Assembly (NCBI RefSeq): GCF_030052815.1
Contig: NC_079505.1
Span: 70,206,324-70,270,323 of the forward strand
Length of the DNA stretch: 64,000 nucleotides
Direction: 5' to 3'
Source: Hevea brasiliensis
Lineage: Eukaryota; Streptophyta; Magnoliopsida; Malpighiales; Euphorbiaceae
The notes under the pieces are model-generated. The model was not told where the DNA came from. It ran no database searches and saw nothing but the letters and a program-made list of their open reading frames with translations. The position numbers and the translations under genes were made by a program. Positions 21,815-34,998 of this stretch are shown here, piece by piece (within the stretch, counting starts at the first letter, position 1; every line of letters starts with the position of its first letter).

Positions 21815-23480
21815 ATGAGAAGAACAAAAAGTGAAGAAATCAATTTATTCTTTGATCCAGAAATAGAAAAGACAGCAAAAGCTTTAAGAGCAGAATCTAA
21901 AAGGAGAAAAGCTGAAATTAAAGCTCAACAACAACAAGAAAGAGCACAAGAGCAAGAGCAATTACAAGAAGAAATGGCGAACAATAATAACAACTGCTTT
22001 GTGAAGGATTATGCCTATCCTAACATTGGAGATTTCAAGCCAAGTATCACAAGACCAAGAGTAGAAGCTAATAATTTTGAACTGAAGCCTGCACTCTGTC
22101 AGATGGTACAACAATCACAATTTGGAGGAAATCCAAGTGAAAGTCCACATGTGCATCTAGCACACTTTCTTGAGATCAGTGATATGTTGAAGATAAATGG
22201 AGTTTCTGATGATGCAATTCGACTCAGATTATTTCCTTTTTCTTTGAAGGACCGAGCTAGAGAGTGGTTACATTCTTTGCCACCGAGTTCTATCACAACA
22301 TGGGATGAACTTTCTCAAGCATTTTTAGCTCAATATTTTCCACCAAGCAAGAAAGCTAAGCTAAGAAATGAGCTGACTTCTTTCAAACCTAGAGATGATG
22401 AGAGCTTGTATGAAGCATGGGAAAGGTACAAGGATTTGCAAAGGAGATGTCCACATCATGGGATTCCTAAGTGGATGCTTGTTCAACACTTTTACAATGG
22501 AGTTTCACCAGCTATTAGAAGTACAATTGATGCATCTTCCGGAGGTGATCTTATGGAGAAATCTAAAGATGAAGCTTTTTCTGCTCTTGATAAAATTGCT
22601 TATAACAACTACCAATGGAGTTGTGAGAGGAATGAGATTAAGAAACCAGCTGGTATATTTGAGCTTGATGCCATGAATATGATTAATGCTAAGTTTGATG
22701 CTTTAACAAGGAAAATGGACAAGCTAAGCATGAAAGTAGATTCTTCAGCTGGAGGTTCTAGTAATTCAGCAGAAGTTGGAGCTGCAAATGTCAATTGTGC
22801 AGCTGATTTTTCTGCACTTAATTAAGATTTTTCAAGTGAGCAAGTGGATTATGTGGGGAATTACAATCAAAGACCAGGTGGTAACTCATTTTTTGCAACT
22901 TATGATCTAGCATGGAGAAACCACCCCAATTTCTCTTGGGGAGGTAGACAAGGACAATATCAGAATTTTCAGCAACCTTCTGGGTATCAACAATATCAGA
23001 ATTTTCAGTAGAATAGAGGTCCTCCTCCTGGAATTCCTAAACCTCAAAATGCACCTGCTCCACCTCTACCACAACAAGCACAACTAGACAAGACAGCTAG
23101 ATTAGAAGCTATGATTGAGACTCTACTTGTGAGCCATCAAACTCAATAAGATATGATTTCTCAATTAGCATCTAAAGTAGATCAAATGGCAACACACAAC
23201 AAGATGTTAGAGAATCAAATAGCTCAACAAGCTAGCTCTTCAAATAACAAAGCATTTGAGAAGCTCCCTAGCTAGCCAGAAAATTGAAGGGAGTATTGCA
23301 AGGCTATTACATTGAGAAGTGGAAAAATATTGGAGAATGGAGATAAAAAGATTGAAGAGAAAATTGAAGAAGAGAAAAACAGAGAAGGAGGAACAAATTG
23401 AAGTTGAAGTTAGAATTGAAGCTGAGAAAGAAAATTCAGTGGAAGAAAAATGAAGTAAGGAGAGAGAGAGCAAAGAGGAA
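21815..23480 (+). pseudogene. Athila gag, interrupted
   Basis: Codes the capsid-like structural protein of element E. The open part 21815-22825 (336 residues) starts with a charged Gln/Glu-rich region. It then has the retrotransposon-gag core (HLAHFLEISDMLKINGVSDD at about residues 104-123, AREWLHSLPPSSITTWDEL at 148-166, and FPPSKKAKLRNEL), followed by a Lys/Met-rich helix. The same frame continues past the TAA at 22823-22825 into a Gln/Asn-rich segment (QGQYQNFQQPSGYQQYQNFQ) and a coiled-coil-like stretch. It is broken by further stops near 23009, 23147, 23273 and 23285 and by a frameshift near 23390. Most of the stops would be Gln codons if a T were C. Confidence 0.87.
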
Positions 23481-23510
23481 GAACCTAAATATGTAGCACC
23501 TAAAGCCTAC

Positions 23511-26500
23511 ATGCCACCTTTACCATTCCCACAAAGGTTTCAGAAAGCGAAATTGGATAAACAATTTGGAAAGTTTTTGGAAGTATTGAAGTCTTTGCAT
23601 GTGACTATTCCTTTCACTGATGCCTTAGCACAAATGCCTTCATATGCTAAATTTTTGAAGGAGATTTTATCTAACAAGAAGAAATTAGAGGAATTTAAGA
23701 CCGTAGCTCTCACAGAAGAAAGCAGTGCTATTTGGCAAAATAAGCTTCCACCCAAACTGAAAGATCCTGGAAGTTTTTCCATACCATGTCACATTGGGGA
23801 TATCAGTATAGATAAGGCTTTATGTGATCTTGGAGCCAGTGTTAGTCTAATGCCATTGTCTTTCTATGAGAAAGTGAAAATTGGAGAAATGAAGCCTACT
23901 ACCATTTTATTACAGTTAGCAGATAGGTCTATTAAATTTCCAATTGGGGTAATTGAGAATGTTCCTCTAAAAGTTGGAAAATTTTTCATACCAGTGGATT
24001 TTGTGGTATTGGAGATGGAGGAGGATGTACACATTCCTATTATTCTTGGTAGACCTTTCCTTGCTACTGCTGGAGCTGTGATTGATGTAAAAAATGGAAG
24101 GCTTACATTAGAAGTTGGGGAAGAAAAAGTTGAATTTAATTTTTTTCAAGCAATGAAAAAGAAAGATGATTCAAATTCATGGTTGAGAATTGATGTGATA
24201 GATGAAGAGGTCAGAGAAGTGCTCAAAAAGCAACATCCTGAAGATCCCTTAGAAGCTTGTTTGGTTTTTAACATCAAAAAAGGGGATGAGATTGAAGAAG
24301 CTGCAGAATATGCTACAATCTTGGAAGGAAATCCACCTTTGCTTATGGCTGATACTGAGAAGATTGGGGATTTGAAGCAAGATACGACTTCATCATCAAA
24401 GCTTGAAAAAAGTGAAGCACCGAAGGTAGAGTTGAAACCTCTTCCAACAAATCTCAGGTATGCTTTTCTAGGTCAAAATTCTACATATCTTGTAATTGTT
24501 AGTGCTAAACTGAATGATTGTGAAGTTGAAAAATTATTAAGAGTTCTTAGAAAGCATAGAAGGATAATCGGTTATACTATTGGTGATATTAAAGGAATAC
24601 ATCCTTCTGTGTGCATGCATAGAATTTTGTTGGAAAATAATCATAAAGCCTCTCGAGAGTCACAGAGGAGATTGAATCCAAATATGAAAGAGGTTGTGAA
24701 AAAGGAAATCTTGAAATTGCTTGATGCAGGTATCATTTACCCTATTTCTGATAGTAATTGGGTAAGTCCAGTTCATGTTGTACCCAAAAAAGGGGGTATC
24801 ACAGTAGTGAAAAATGAAAATGATGAACTAATACCTACAAGGACTATAACTGGATGGAGAATGTGTATAGACTATAGGAAGTTGAATAATGCAACTAGAA
24901 AGGACCATTTTCCATTACCATTTATAGATCAGATGCTTGAGAGACTAGCTCATCATTTTTATTTTTGCTATTTGGATGGCTATTCAGGGTTCTTTCAGAT
25001 CCCTATTCACCCAGAAGATCAGGATAAAACTACCTTTACATGTCCTTATGGTACCTTTGCATATCGAAGGATGCCATTTGGACTATGTAATGCCCCTGCT
25101 ACATTTTAAAGATGTATGATGTCCATATTTTCTGACATGATTGAGGGTATTATGGAAGTGTTCATGGATGATTTTTCTGTGTATGGTAAATCTTTCGATG
25201 AATGCTTATCTAACTTGTCTAAGGTTTTGCAAAGATGTGAAGAGTTCAATTTAGTTTTGAATTGGGAAAAGTGCCATTTTATGGTACAAAAAGGAATTAT
25301 TTTGGGACATCTTGTGTCAAACAGGGGTATTGAGGTGGATAAAGCAAAGGTAGAAATTATTGAGAAAATTCCACCCCCAACATCCGTGAAGGGAGTGAGG
25401 AGTTTCTTGGGGCATGCTGGATTTTACAGGAGATTCATCAAGGATTTCTCTAAGATTTTTAAGCCTCTTACTAATTTATTGAGTAAAGATGTGGAATTTC
25501 ATTTTGACACTAATTGTATGAACGCTTTTTGCAGGATAAAGGAAGCTTTGATATCTGCTCCTATTATGCAGCCACCCGATTGGTCATTACCTTTTGAGTT
25601 AATGTGCGATGCTAGCGATTATGCCATTGGGGCTGTTTTGGGACAAAGGAGAGATAAGAAGGTGTATGCAATATACTATGCAATTAGAACCTTAGATGAT
25701 GCTCAAATAAATTACTCTACTATAGAGAAAGAGTTTTTGGCAGTGGTATTCGCAGTAGATAAATTCAGGTCCTATCTTGTGGGGTCTAAGGTAATAGTAT
25801 ACACAGATCATGCAGCTATCAAATATCTCCTTCAGAAAAAAGAGGCCAAACCTAGGTTGATAAGGTGGGTGCTACTCCTTCAAGAGTTTGACTTAGAAAT
25901 TAAAGACAAGAAAGGAGTAAAAAATGTGGTAGCAGATCATCTGTCTAGATTGAGGCAAGAACAAGGAGATAATTTGGGAAAAGAGCCCCCAATAGATGAT
26001 AATTTTCCTGATGAGCAACTGTTAGTAATCATGAGTGCAAAAACCCCTTGGTATGCAGATTTCGTGAACTCTCTGGTGTGTGGAATCCTTCCACCTGACC
26101 TAACATGGCAGCAAAAGAAGAAATTTCTTTTTGATGTGAAGGATTACGATTGGGAAGAGCCATTTTTGTTCAAGAGATGTGGAGATGGATTGATTAAAAG
26201 ATATTTAGCTGATGAGGAGATAGGGAATGTTATTAAAGATTGCCATTCTTCACTTTATGGGGGTCATATGAGTGTGACAAAGACTGCAGAAAAAGTTCTT
26301 CAAGCAGGGTTCTTTTGGCCACATATGTTTAAAGATGTGAGAAAGTTTGTAAATGCATGTGATAGGTGTCAAAGGATGGGTAATATCTCGAAGAGAGATG
26401 AAATACCCCTCCAAAATATATTGGAAGTGGAATTATTTGATGTGTGGGGCATTGATTTCATGGGACCTTTTCCATCATCCTTTGGACACAAATACATTTT

Positions 26501-27344
26501 AGTTGGAGTAGATTATGTGAGCAAATGGGTTGAAGCTATACCATCTCCAACTAATGATGTTAGAGTTATGATTAAATTCCTTAAAAAGTTCATTTTTACA
26601 AGATTTGGAACTCCACGTGCCATTGTAAGTGATGGAGGTTTTCATTTTTGCAACCATCAATTTGAGAGATTATTACAAAAATATGGAGTAAAGCATAAGG
26701 TTGCAACACCCTACCATCCACAAACTAGTGGTCAAGTGGAGATCTCAAATAGAGAGTTGAAAATAATTCTTGAGAAAACAGTGAATAGTTCAAGGAAAGA
26801 TTGGTCACTAAAGTTAGATGATGCTCTTTGGGCCTATAGAACAGCTTTTAAAACTCCTATTGGCACCACCCCATTTAGATTGGTTTATGGGAAAGCTTGT
26901 CATTTACCTTTGGAGTTGGAGCATAGAGCATATTGGGCCATAAGGACACTGAATTTTGATTTAAAAACTGCAGGAGAAAAAAGAATGTTGCGACTAAATG
27001 AACTTGAGGAACTTAGATTGAATGCTTATGAAAATGCCAAGCTTTACAAGGAAAGAACTAAGAGATGGCATGATAAGCATATTAGGAGGAAAGAATTTTA
27101 GGAAGGTAATGTTGTTCTCTTATATAATTCTAGGTTAAGGTTATTTCCCAGAAAATTAAAGTCAAAATGGTCAGGGCCTTACACTGTTATAAAGGTATGC
27201 CCCTATGGAGCTGTTGAGATAGGGAATGAAACCTCAGGGACTTTCAAAGTTAATGGGCAGAGATTAAAGCATTATATTGTTAGAGAATCCACACAAAAGG
27301 TTGTAGAGGTTTCATGGCTTGGTTCCCCAATTGGGGATATTTAG
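23511..27344 (+). pseudogene. Athila pol: protease, RT, RNase H, integrase (two in-frame stops)
   Basis: One continuous frame carries the whole enzyme set. The protease has LCDLGASVSLMP (Asp 106) and IILGRPFLATAG (residues 177-188). The RT starts near residue 385 with WRMCIDYRKLN and has the first catalytic Asp in YLDGYSGF (489) and MPFGLCNAPATF. A TAA stop at 25107-25109 splits the RT just before the catalytic FMDD of the second segment. That segment (from 25116) continues with RNase H residues in CDASD, YTDH and VVADHLSRL. The integrase follows, with its HHCC finger (His 377/384, Cys 415/418) and DDE residues in GIDFMG, VSDGG and VEISNRE. A TAG at 27099-27101 is followed in the same frame by the integrase C-terminal domain (LKSKWSGPY) to the stop at 27342-27344. 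Length and order match Athila pol. Confidence 0.93.
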
Positions 27345-28500
27345 GTGATTTGGAGTGGAAGGTCAAGCTTAAGACCTTAAACAAGCGCTCCTTGGGAGGC
27401 AACCCAAGCATATCCTTTTATAGTTTATTAATCTTCTATTTCAGTTCATTTTCAGCTTTTACCCTCATTAAACTCAAAAGTGACATTTGTTTATCTTTTA
27501 TAGGTCATTCATGAAGATTGGGCAAATTAACACATGTAGCAAAAAGAAAGAATTGAAAGGGAGCAAATATAAGCAAAATTCTGCACTTTATCCAGTATCT
27601 GTGAATAGTAACACCTTTAAACTTGTGCTAAATTGCTGATATTGTAATCTACTTGATAACACATGTTTAATTTTGTGTCTTGTGTAAATTTTGTGAAATG
27701 CAACTTAAATGAGGATCAATTTTGATATTTAGGACTGATGTGAGCTTTATTAAATTGCAAAAATAGTGTTTGTTAAGTTTTACCTTTTAGTGTATATATA
27801 GTTTTTGTAGTCTATTAGAATTTGCATGTTTTTGTTTGAATTGCTGCTAGTTTTTGTAGTCTGCTAATTTTTGTTACTATTCACGCTACTGTTCATGCTG
27901 CTTAAGAAGTCAATTTCTATGTCTTTTCTGCAATTTTTGAATGTCTAGAACTTGTCTCAAATGCTGCTGAAAATGTGCATTGGGTATAAGCTTGGAAATC
28001 AAACCATTTCGTTGGGTTTGCAGAAAGGTAATTACAATCCATGCTTAATTTAAGTTGTTTGCCTTTCAAATCCCTTCGTGGTTATGTTATGTTTGATGAG
28101 TTCTAAGAGATGATGAGCTTAAATTCCTCAATTTTATGGTATTTGTGTGTATTTGGTAATTGCTGAGGTCATGATAGCATTCCATATCATTTGGACTGTT
28201 TTTCATAAATAAAACCACAAATTTTTTCAAAACATGCCAAAACTTGCTGATAATGTTGCTTACTAAGTTGCACCCTATGCAAATTCTGCTAAACCCTAAG
28301 CAAAATTCTGCTTAACCCCAGGCATAACCCAAATTACCAGATGTCTGCCCTACATTTTAAAATGCCCCAAAATTTCCACCATTTTTTTATGAAGCCCTCG
28401 CCCTCACTCCCGATAAACCAAAGCACTATTCCCCCCCCCCCCCTCCACCATTTTTTCCGGCATTTCTAGGGAAGCTGAAGAGTTTATTTCTCTTCATTAA
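27345..28500 (+). other. Spacer between pol and the Athila ORF
   Basis: This interval is non-coding. It contains GCTTAA-type words near 28240-28330, like those in the LTR, and a run of 14 or so C residues near 28429-28443. No splice or promoter signal was decided. Confidence 0.5.
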
Positions 28501-29953
28501 ATGGTGAGAACCAAGATGTGGTCCACCCACAAACCCAGAAAATCCAAGTGCCCTGTCAAATCGAAAATGGCTACTCCATCCTCATTTTCTGCGAACCCTA
28601 ACCCCAGTCCCAGTCCACCACTACCTCAATCGCCACCACCGCAAACACCACCACTACCTCAATCGCCACCACCGCAAACACCACCACTACCCCAAAACCA
28701 AACACCAACCCTCATTCTACCGACCCCCCTCTCGCCACAAAATGAAACACCTATTTTCGAAACTCAGTTTTAAGAACCAATATCTGAACCCGCGCCAACT
28801 CAAACCAAATTTAAAGGTAAAACCAAAATGGCTGCGGGTAGACCCAAGAAAGCCACTATCGAAAAAAGAAAAGGAAACCCCTCTGTTCCTTTGGACTTAA
28901 ACTCTCCACCTCAACTTCCCTCTGAACCAGTCAGTAAAAGAACTAGGTCCCCATCGCAAATTTCATCACCAGCGGTTCAAATCCCTGTATCTCAGTCACC
29001 CTTAAACTCTCCTAGCTTGCCATCGCTCCAAAGAAGACTGCAAATCATCTGCCAATGATATAGAGGAGGTACTTTCTCCATTACCTTGGGCTTTTAAAGA
29101 TATGGATATGAAAAATGCTTATGAGAGTTTAGCTTCTAAGCCTATTTTGGCAAACAAATATATGGATGAGCAGATTTTAAAAGAGTTAGGCATTTATGAC
29201 TTTGTATTTGCTTACTTAGATGCTGTCAACTGGACTAAGTTTGCTAGGATTAGGGAACTAGTGTACAAGGATTTGACCTTGGAATTTTTGAGTTCCTTAA
29301 GGCTGAATTTCAAACCAACAGTACCTGAGCATAAGGATGTGATCTATTTTCGATGTGCTGGCATTGATAGGGAGTTAGACATGGATTCTATGAATGAAAT
29401 TTTTGGTTTTCAGGGTTCGGGCTATAAAAGTATTGAGTGGCAACAAACCATTTATGACCCTGTTCAGTTCTGGAAAGAAATTGCACCTTATGGGGGTTAT
29501 TACAGACAGAGGACAGCAAAAGCCTCTAGGATAGTCGATCATGTGTTGAAATACCTCCATAGATTTATTTCTTACACTGTTTTAGGAAGGGGACACAGTA
29601 ACAGCATTGTGGGTGCTGGAGACTTATTTTTCTTGTGGTGCATCAAGGAGAGAAAACAAGTTAGCACAGCCCATTTTCTAGCTACTCATTGGCACCAAAC
29701 TGTCACAAAGCATACCAAAGGTAGCATAGTTTTTGGAGGCTCTATAACTGCCATAGCCAATTCATTTAGCTTTGATGCTAGTCTATATAAGCTACTGCCA
29801 GTGTCTGATGAATCATTTATAGACAGCACAATGTTGCTACACATGGATCTTTGTGAGAAAGTAGGACATACTTATGTTTTGTTACAGCAGCATGCTGATG
29901 CCAGTGGTACTGCAGAACCTGGAGCAGACCCTAATGCAGCAACAAAGCCTTGA
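28501..29953 (+). pseudogene. Athila ORF1 / env-position gene, broken
   Basis: This is the third gene of Athila elements, placed where env would be. Its function is unknown. The N-terminal part (28501-28773) is basic and then Pro/Gln-rich, with a repeated SPPPQTPPLPQ. A TAA at 28771-28773 is followed in frame by 28774-29058, with RPKKATIEKRKG and LDLNSPPQ. A frameshift near 29035 leads into the long frame, open from about 29040 (ATG at 29102) to 29953. That frame has the conserved Athila domain: FLSSLRLNFKPTVPEHKDVI, FRCAGIDREL, DMDSMNEIFGF, GAGDLFFLWCI and ATHWHQT. I see no convincing signal peptide or membrane segment, so an envelope role is not supported. Confidence 0.83.
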
Positions 29954-31336
29954 CAGCAGAGCTTGAACAGTAGCAATAGTTTAGTACTAGTTTTAGTTCT
30001 TCAATTCAGTTTTAGTTTCTGTTTTAGGTTTATTTTGTAATCTGTTTATTTTAATCTTCAAACTTTAGTAATAGTTGTAATACTTTGGTAATTAGTTTTT
30101 ATGATTATATTTGCATTCATTTCCTTTAGTTTAGTTTATTTTATTTTATCTTCTAATATGGATATAGTTATTCTATGAATGCTTTTTGGTTTAATTCTTG
30201 ATTTAACTGTTAGATCTTATTTCATTACACTTTTTCATCTTCTTGCACATTATTTTTATACTTTATCTTTTATTCAGTCCTAATTTTATTGATATTGATG
30301 AGTTGCACAATTTCCTTTCAACTGCATATGTTTAACATCATTTTGAGGTAACAACTTACCCTTTTACTATTTATGCTTATGGTATGTTACCAATGCTTAT
30401 GCCAATGCTTATGCTTTTGCTTACCCTACGCAACAGGTTAAGCAATATCTTAAGCAGTGTAAATTCATACATTTGGGATACTTTTTCACATTTTTCTCTC
30501 TTAAGCTTCATTGTTAATATCATTTTAAGCTAATTTTGGAATTCTTGAGCTTATATTGATTTAATCCCCAATTGTATATATTTCATTAATTGATTAGTTC
30601 ACATAATTTTGCCCATCTTTGCATTCATTTTAGACATTGAGGACAATGTTTCATTTGAGTTTGGGGGTGAGGGCAAAATTTTTGCAAAATTTTTAAAATT
30701 TTCTTTAAAATTTTCATTCATTCATTTATTGCATTTCATTCATCCATATATAGATAATCCATATACTTATACATATACCACACACATGTCTATACTCATA
30801 CACATACATTTGCATATAGTTTTCATATAGATTACACTTAATTTTAATTTGATTTATGCATTCATTTTAGGATCATGCATATCATAAAAATAAATTTTTA
30901 CCTTATCCTTAGAGGATTGAGAGTTGCTTTAAAGAGCAATTAAGCTTACTTTTAGAAGGGTTTGATGGATTGAAAGTTCTAGATAGGTGCAAAGTTATTA
31001 GATCCTTGCCTTAGTTTATATCTTCTTAGCCAAGGGCCACCCAATCAATTGCATTGACTTTGAGTGCCTAGAGAAAACTCTAGGGTGAGAAGTAGCTAAT
31101 TGATGTCTCACCAATCCTGGAACAATCTTTCTAAACCTTTCAAGGTGAAATCATAGCATACACTTGAAAAAGAAATATTTTAGCCTTAGCCAACCTCACT
31201 TTAAAATTTCCCTTTGGAACCAATTTGAGCATACATTTATCTCTCTTATTCCTTTGGAACCCACATCAATGCCTAGCCATAAACCCAAACACTTACCTAC
31301 CCTCTATGAGAATAATTCTTTGAGTGATAGATACAC

Positions 31337-31339
<3 letters not shown>

Positions 31340-31376
<37 letters not shown>
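31340..31376. repeat. TA dinucleotide microsatellite
   Basis: An uninterrupted TA run inside the Athila 3' non-coding region. Confidence 0.95.
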
Positions 31377-31377
<1 letters not shown>

Positions 31378-31597
31378 CAATTAGTTGGGAGAAGTGACTA
31401 AAATAAAAAGGCTAGCAAATTCAATTATGGTATGTAAAGTAATTCACCACCCAAGTACACAAAGAAATGAGTTTGGGGGTGAATTGAAAGGGACAATTAT
31501 AATTCAAAGTCAATGTTATTTATGTAGTCCCTCTAAAAGCTTCAAAATTATATGCTAGCATTGGTGAATAGTTGTAAAGCTCCTTCCCCCATTTGAT

Positions 31598-31599
<2 letters not shown>

Positions 31600-31631
<32 letters not shown>
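31600..31631. repeat. AT dinucleotide microsatellite
   Basis: A second AT run in the Athila 3' non-coding region. It accounts for the Tyr/Ile repeats in an overlapping antisense frame, which is not a gene. Confidence 0.95.
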
Positions 31632-31636
<5 letters not shown>

Positions 31637-32130
31637 GTGTCTTGATCTTTTAATAATTTGATTATTCTCATATTTTGTTACCTTTATCCTTTCCTTGTTA
31701 GCCACATTATTACCCCCTTGGCCCCATTACAACCATTGAAAGTCCTTTTGATCTTTTGATGGTGTTTTGCTACATTAGTGGAGATTAGAATAGGAGAATT
31801 GCCTATGGGATTGTGATATCATTAATCCATTCGTTTACTTCCATCATTATTTGAGACACTTTAGTTTATGGATTACCCTATAGTCTATTTAGGCATGATT
31901 ATTCTTTGTGATTGATTGGTTTGGGCTTGATGATATGGATAATTGACCCAAGGGCTAAGCGGTGATAACTTTGGTGAGGATTAAACTCTTGTACCTTGAA
32001 AGTGGGTATATGGTTTGCTGGTGGTTAAAAGTAAGCTTGAGAGTTTGGATAAGTAATTTTCATAAATTTAAGGTAAGGTACCCCAAATTGCATTAATTGT
32101 TTTAATTTGCTTGAGGACAAGCAAATGTTT

Positions 32131-32145
32131 GAGTTTGGGGGAATT
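32131..32145 (+). other. Polypurine tract of Athila element E
   Basis: GAGTTTGGGGGAATT lies directly against the 3' LTR. Confidence 0.75.
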
Positions 32146-33858
32146 TGTTACACTCATTTCATATAGGCATTTTAGGGTAGTTATGCATTCATTTTGCCCT
32201 TATATTTTAGTATATTTTATGTTTTTAGCTTTATTTTAGCTTATTTGTTAACTTTAGATACTTTATATTTGATTTTTGTAATTTTATTATTTTTGATAGG
32301 ATTTTGTGGCAAATCGAAGATCAATGAGTGCATTAGGAAGTGATTTGAAGAAATTGGGAATTCTTTAAGCATGGAGGAAAGTTAAAGAAATCAAGCTTTG
32401 AAAGAACAAGCAAGCCGAAATTTGCTTAAGACTTTGCTTATAATGTTGCTTAGGGTATGTCATAGAAGCTTAACCTTAGGCCTGTTCAAGCTGAAAGTCA
32501 AGCGCAGCTTAAATCCTACATATTCAAGCTTTTACTCCACAACCTGCCGAGAATTGCTTAAGATCCTACTTAGGATAAAGCAGCAGTGCTTAAGGTGTAG
32601 CACAGATCAAGCTGGAAGTCATGCATGAGCAGAAAGAAAACCCATTTTATTCCAGTCTGCTGAGATTTGCTGAGGGTCTGCTTAACCTTAAGGAGACAGT
32701 GCGACCAGAAGCTGAAATTTGCTAAGAAGCTGCTTAGGGTTAAGCCGTACCCTAAGTAGACTGCCCAGAACTTGAATAATACTGCTGACTTGGATAATTT
32801 TACACCTCATTTCCTATCTACTCCTTGGCTCTTATTTACTTTTAGGGCAACTTCTTAGGACGATATAAATTCATCATTTCCTGGTTTTTGCTACAAGAGA
32901 AAAGGAAGGGAGAAACCAAAAGGAAAGAAAATATAAGAGAGAGAGAGGAGGAGACGCCATTTTCTGGGGAGGAGCTGCTGCAACTATTTTTAAAGCTCCA
33001 GAAACCAGAGTTTTGGGTTCTTCTATCTGGGTTTTTCTATTTTAGTCCTCTTATCATGTTTTTCTTTAATTTTCCATCAATCTTTCTTGTAAATACCATC
33101 ATGAGTGAGTAAACTCTTTAGATTTTAGAGTTGGGAAATATGTTTTAGATTAATTTATGGATTTGGACTGGGTATTTCCTTATTTTACGTAAATATGAGT
33201 TTTGATTCCTTCCTTGTGTGCTTGATTTACTTACCTAATGTTGGTACCCATTGGGTATTGTGTTAATCTTTGATTGAAGGACCAAAAGGTGAAAGTCATT
33301 GATAGGTAATCAAGGATTGGAACTTAAAATCACCTAGATTTAGAAATAAACTAGCATTTTAAGAGAAATTAATGATTGGTTACAAAACTTAATGGGTTTT
33401 AGAGTAATCAAATAACATACGAAAGTAGGTTTGGTTATTTTAGAATACACTTTGGTTTGCTTGAAAAAGATATCAAAGGAATTTAGAATTAATCACCTTC
33501 AAACTTTATTTTCCCTAAAAATTGGAATGCCCAAGAAAAATTCAAATTAATTTATGCATAAACCCCCAACTCTGGAATCACTTTTAACATAATTAGACTT
33601 TGATTTGAATTACCCATTGTTAATTTAGTTTAATTGCAAACTAAATCTAGAATTTATTTGTTTGCTCTTTACCCATTTCAATTAGATTAATTAATTTACC
33701 TTGCTCATTTACATTTACCATTTATTCATTAATCATTAGCCCAAATAATCGCTTCATTCATAGTTTGGTACTCAAACAGCAAATCCTCGTGGGAACGATA
33801 CTTGATTCATCACTTTATTACTTGAGACGACCCGTATACTTGCGGATTCGCCCCATCA
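32146..33858 (+). repeat. 3' LTR of Athila element E
   Basis: 1,713 bp, paired with 19975-21669. It ends CCCCATCA and is followed by the TSD copy GAGAG. The patch at about 32655-32790 differs from its partner by clustered indels at CTG/CAG words. Confidence 0.93.
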
Positions 33859-33863
33859 GAGAG

Positions 33864-34963
33864 CTGATCCCCTATACAGCCCTCTTAATCCAACCTTTGC
33901 CAGCGAGTGTCTCTCAAGCCGGACTTTCGCTTAATAAACCAAATGAGGGGTCCCAGCGAGTGTCTCTCAAGCTGTGTCTACCTCGAAGGACCAGGTCCTA
34001 GCGAGTGTCTCTCAAGCCGTGTCTACCCGTCTTGTCCATATCTAATACTATACCACACGCACGCCACGCACACACACTGCTCCAAATTACCACAAAAAAC
34101 ATCCATGGCACTTCAACAATTATGAATGCAATATAAAACATGCCTAGTGTTTAACTCCATATATACATATTTATAAGTGATGCATGGGCATGCTTGAATA
34201 TATAATAATATCGAAATTACAATTAAAATTAATATTTTACTCACAAACTTGAATCGAGGTCACTGCACCGGCTGGGGGGAGGAGGAAGGCTGTCTCGGCT
34301 CACCTGACAATTTCATTGTAATTATTTAATATATTTGACTCAATACAAGTTTAAAAAAGACCAAAGACACCCTAAGTTGTGCTGAAAATCCGGCAGAATC
34401 TCCCCTATACCTATGACCTACCCAACCTGCAAAATGGTTCAAATAACACTTCTAAACTCAACCCATATCTAATCATCATTATATGGCCCCTCCTGGGCCC
34501 TCCAAACTAAGCAATAATCACAACATCAGACAACTCAATTATAAGATTTCAAAACTAATATTTTTCAAAAACTATCCGAATAACTTTAAAAATTCTATAA
34601 ACCTGCCCCGCAGTCCTTAACAATATTATAAGGCTATTGTAATAGGAATCGTAATTTTCTTATCATCCACAAATATTTTATAAATTTTATTTTAACCCAG
34701 TACAAGGCCAAAAATTGAGTAATTTACCTATACCAAATCTGACAACTGGAACGCATCCAGAACGATTGAAAATAGTGGGGTAGCCTATAATCTTGACTCG
34801 GTTCTGAAATGGTTCCAGCAGCTTATCTGCTTGGCCCGAAATTGCAGATCTGGGCGACGATCGAATTTCCACGAAATGAAAATACATACGCGAAGTCCAC
34901 AATACCAGGGTTAGAATATATATATATATATAAAATAATTATTTAAAAATTAGAGATGGTACA
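33864..34963 (-). repeat. 3' LTR of element D, proximal part
   Basis: Continues the LTR cut at 19974 and matches 52782-53837. The terminal TGTAAC of the family reads TGTACC here (plus-strand GGTACA), a point change at the LTR edge. Confidence 0.9.
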
Positions 34964-34980
34964 TTCTTCCCCCCTTATAG
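34964..34980 (-). other. Polypurine tract of element D
   Basis: The reverse complement reads CTATAAGGGGGGAAGAA, next to the 3' LTR and equivalent to 11098-11114 of element B. Confidence 0.85.
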
Positions 34981-34998
34981 AAAATTCATCCTTGAATT

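Larger units (their letters stand above)
29954..32130 (+). other. 3' non-coding region of Athila element E
   Basis: About 2.2 kb without coding similarity. It is rich in CTTATGCTTATG and GCTTAAG words near 30360-30460. It contains two TA microsatellites and ends at the PPT. GAGTTTGGGGGTGA occurs at about 30658-30671 and again at 31469-31482, resembling the PPT at 32131, as if PPT-like sequence had been duplicated. Confidence 0.5.
19975..33858 (+). mobile_element. Element E: Athila-type Ty3/gypsy retrotransposon
   Basis: LTRs at 19975-21669 and 32146-33858 begin TGTTACACTC and end CCCCATCA. A tRNA-Asp-type PBS follows the first LTR and a PPT precedes the second. The internal order is gag, pol (protease, RT, RNase H, integrase), then an Athila ORF1/env-position gene, which is the layout of the Athila clade. 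The TSD reads GAGAC (19970-19974) and GAGAG (33859-33863), one mismatch. Removing E rejoins the LTR of element D, as seen in the intact LTR near 52771-52790. All genes carry stops or frameshifts, so it cannot move by itself. Confidence 0.95.

Noticed and set aside
28429..28770. Proline-rich protein (extensin-like) encoded at 28501-28773
   Set aside because: It is the N-terminal part of the Athila ORF in position and frame with the following segment, and no signal peptide is present.
27345..29953. True envelope gene downstream of pol
   Set aside because: The position suggests env, but the conserved part matches the Athila ORF domain, and no signal peptide, fusion segment or membrane anchor is evident.
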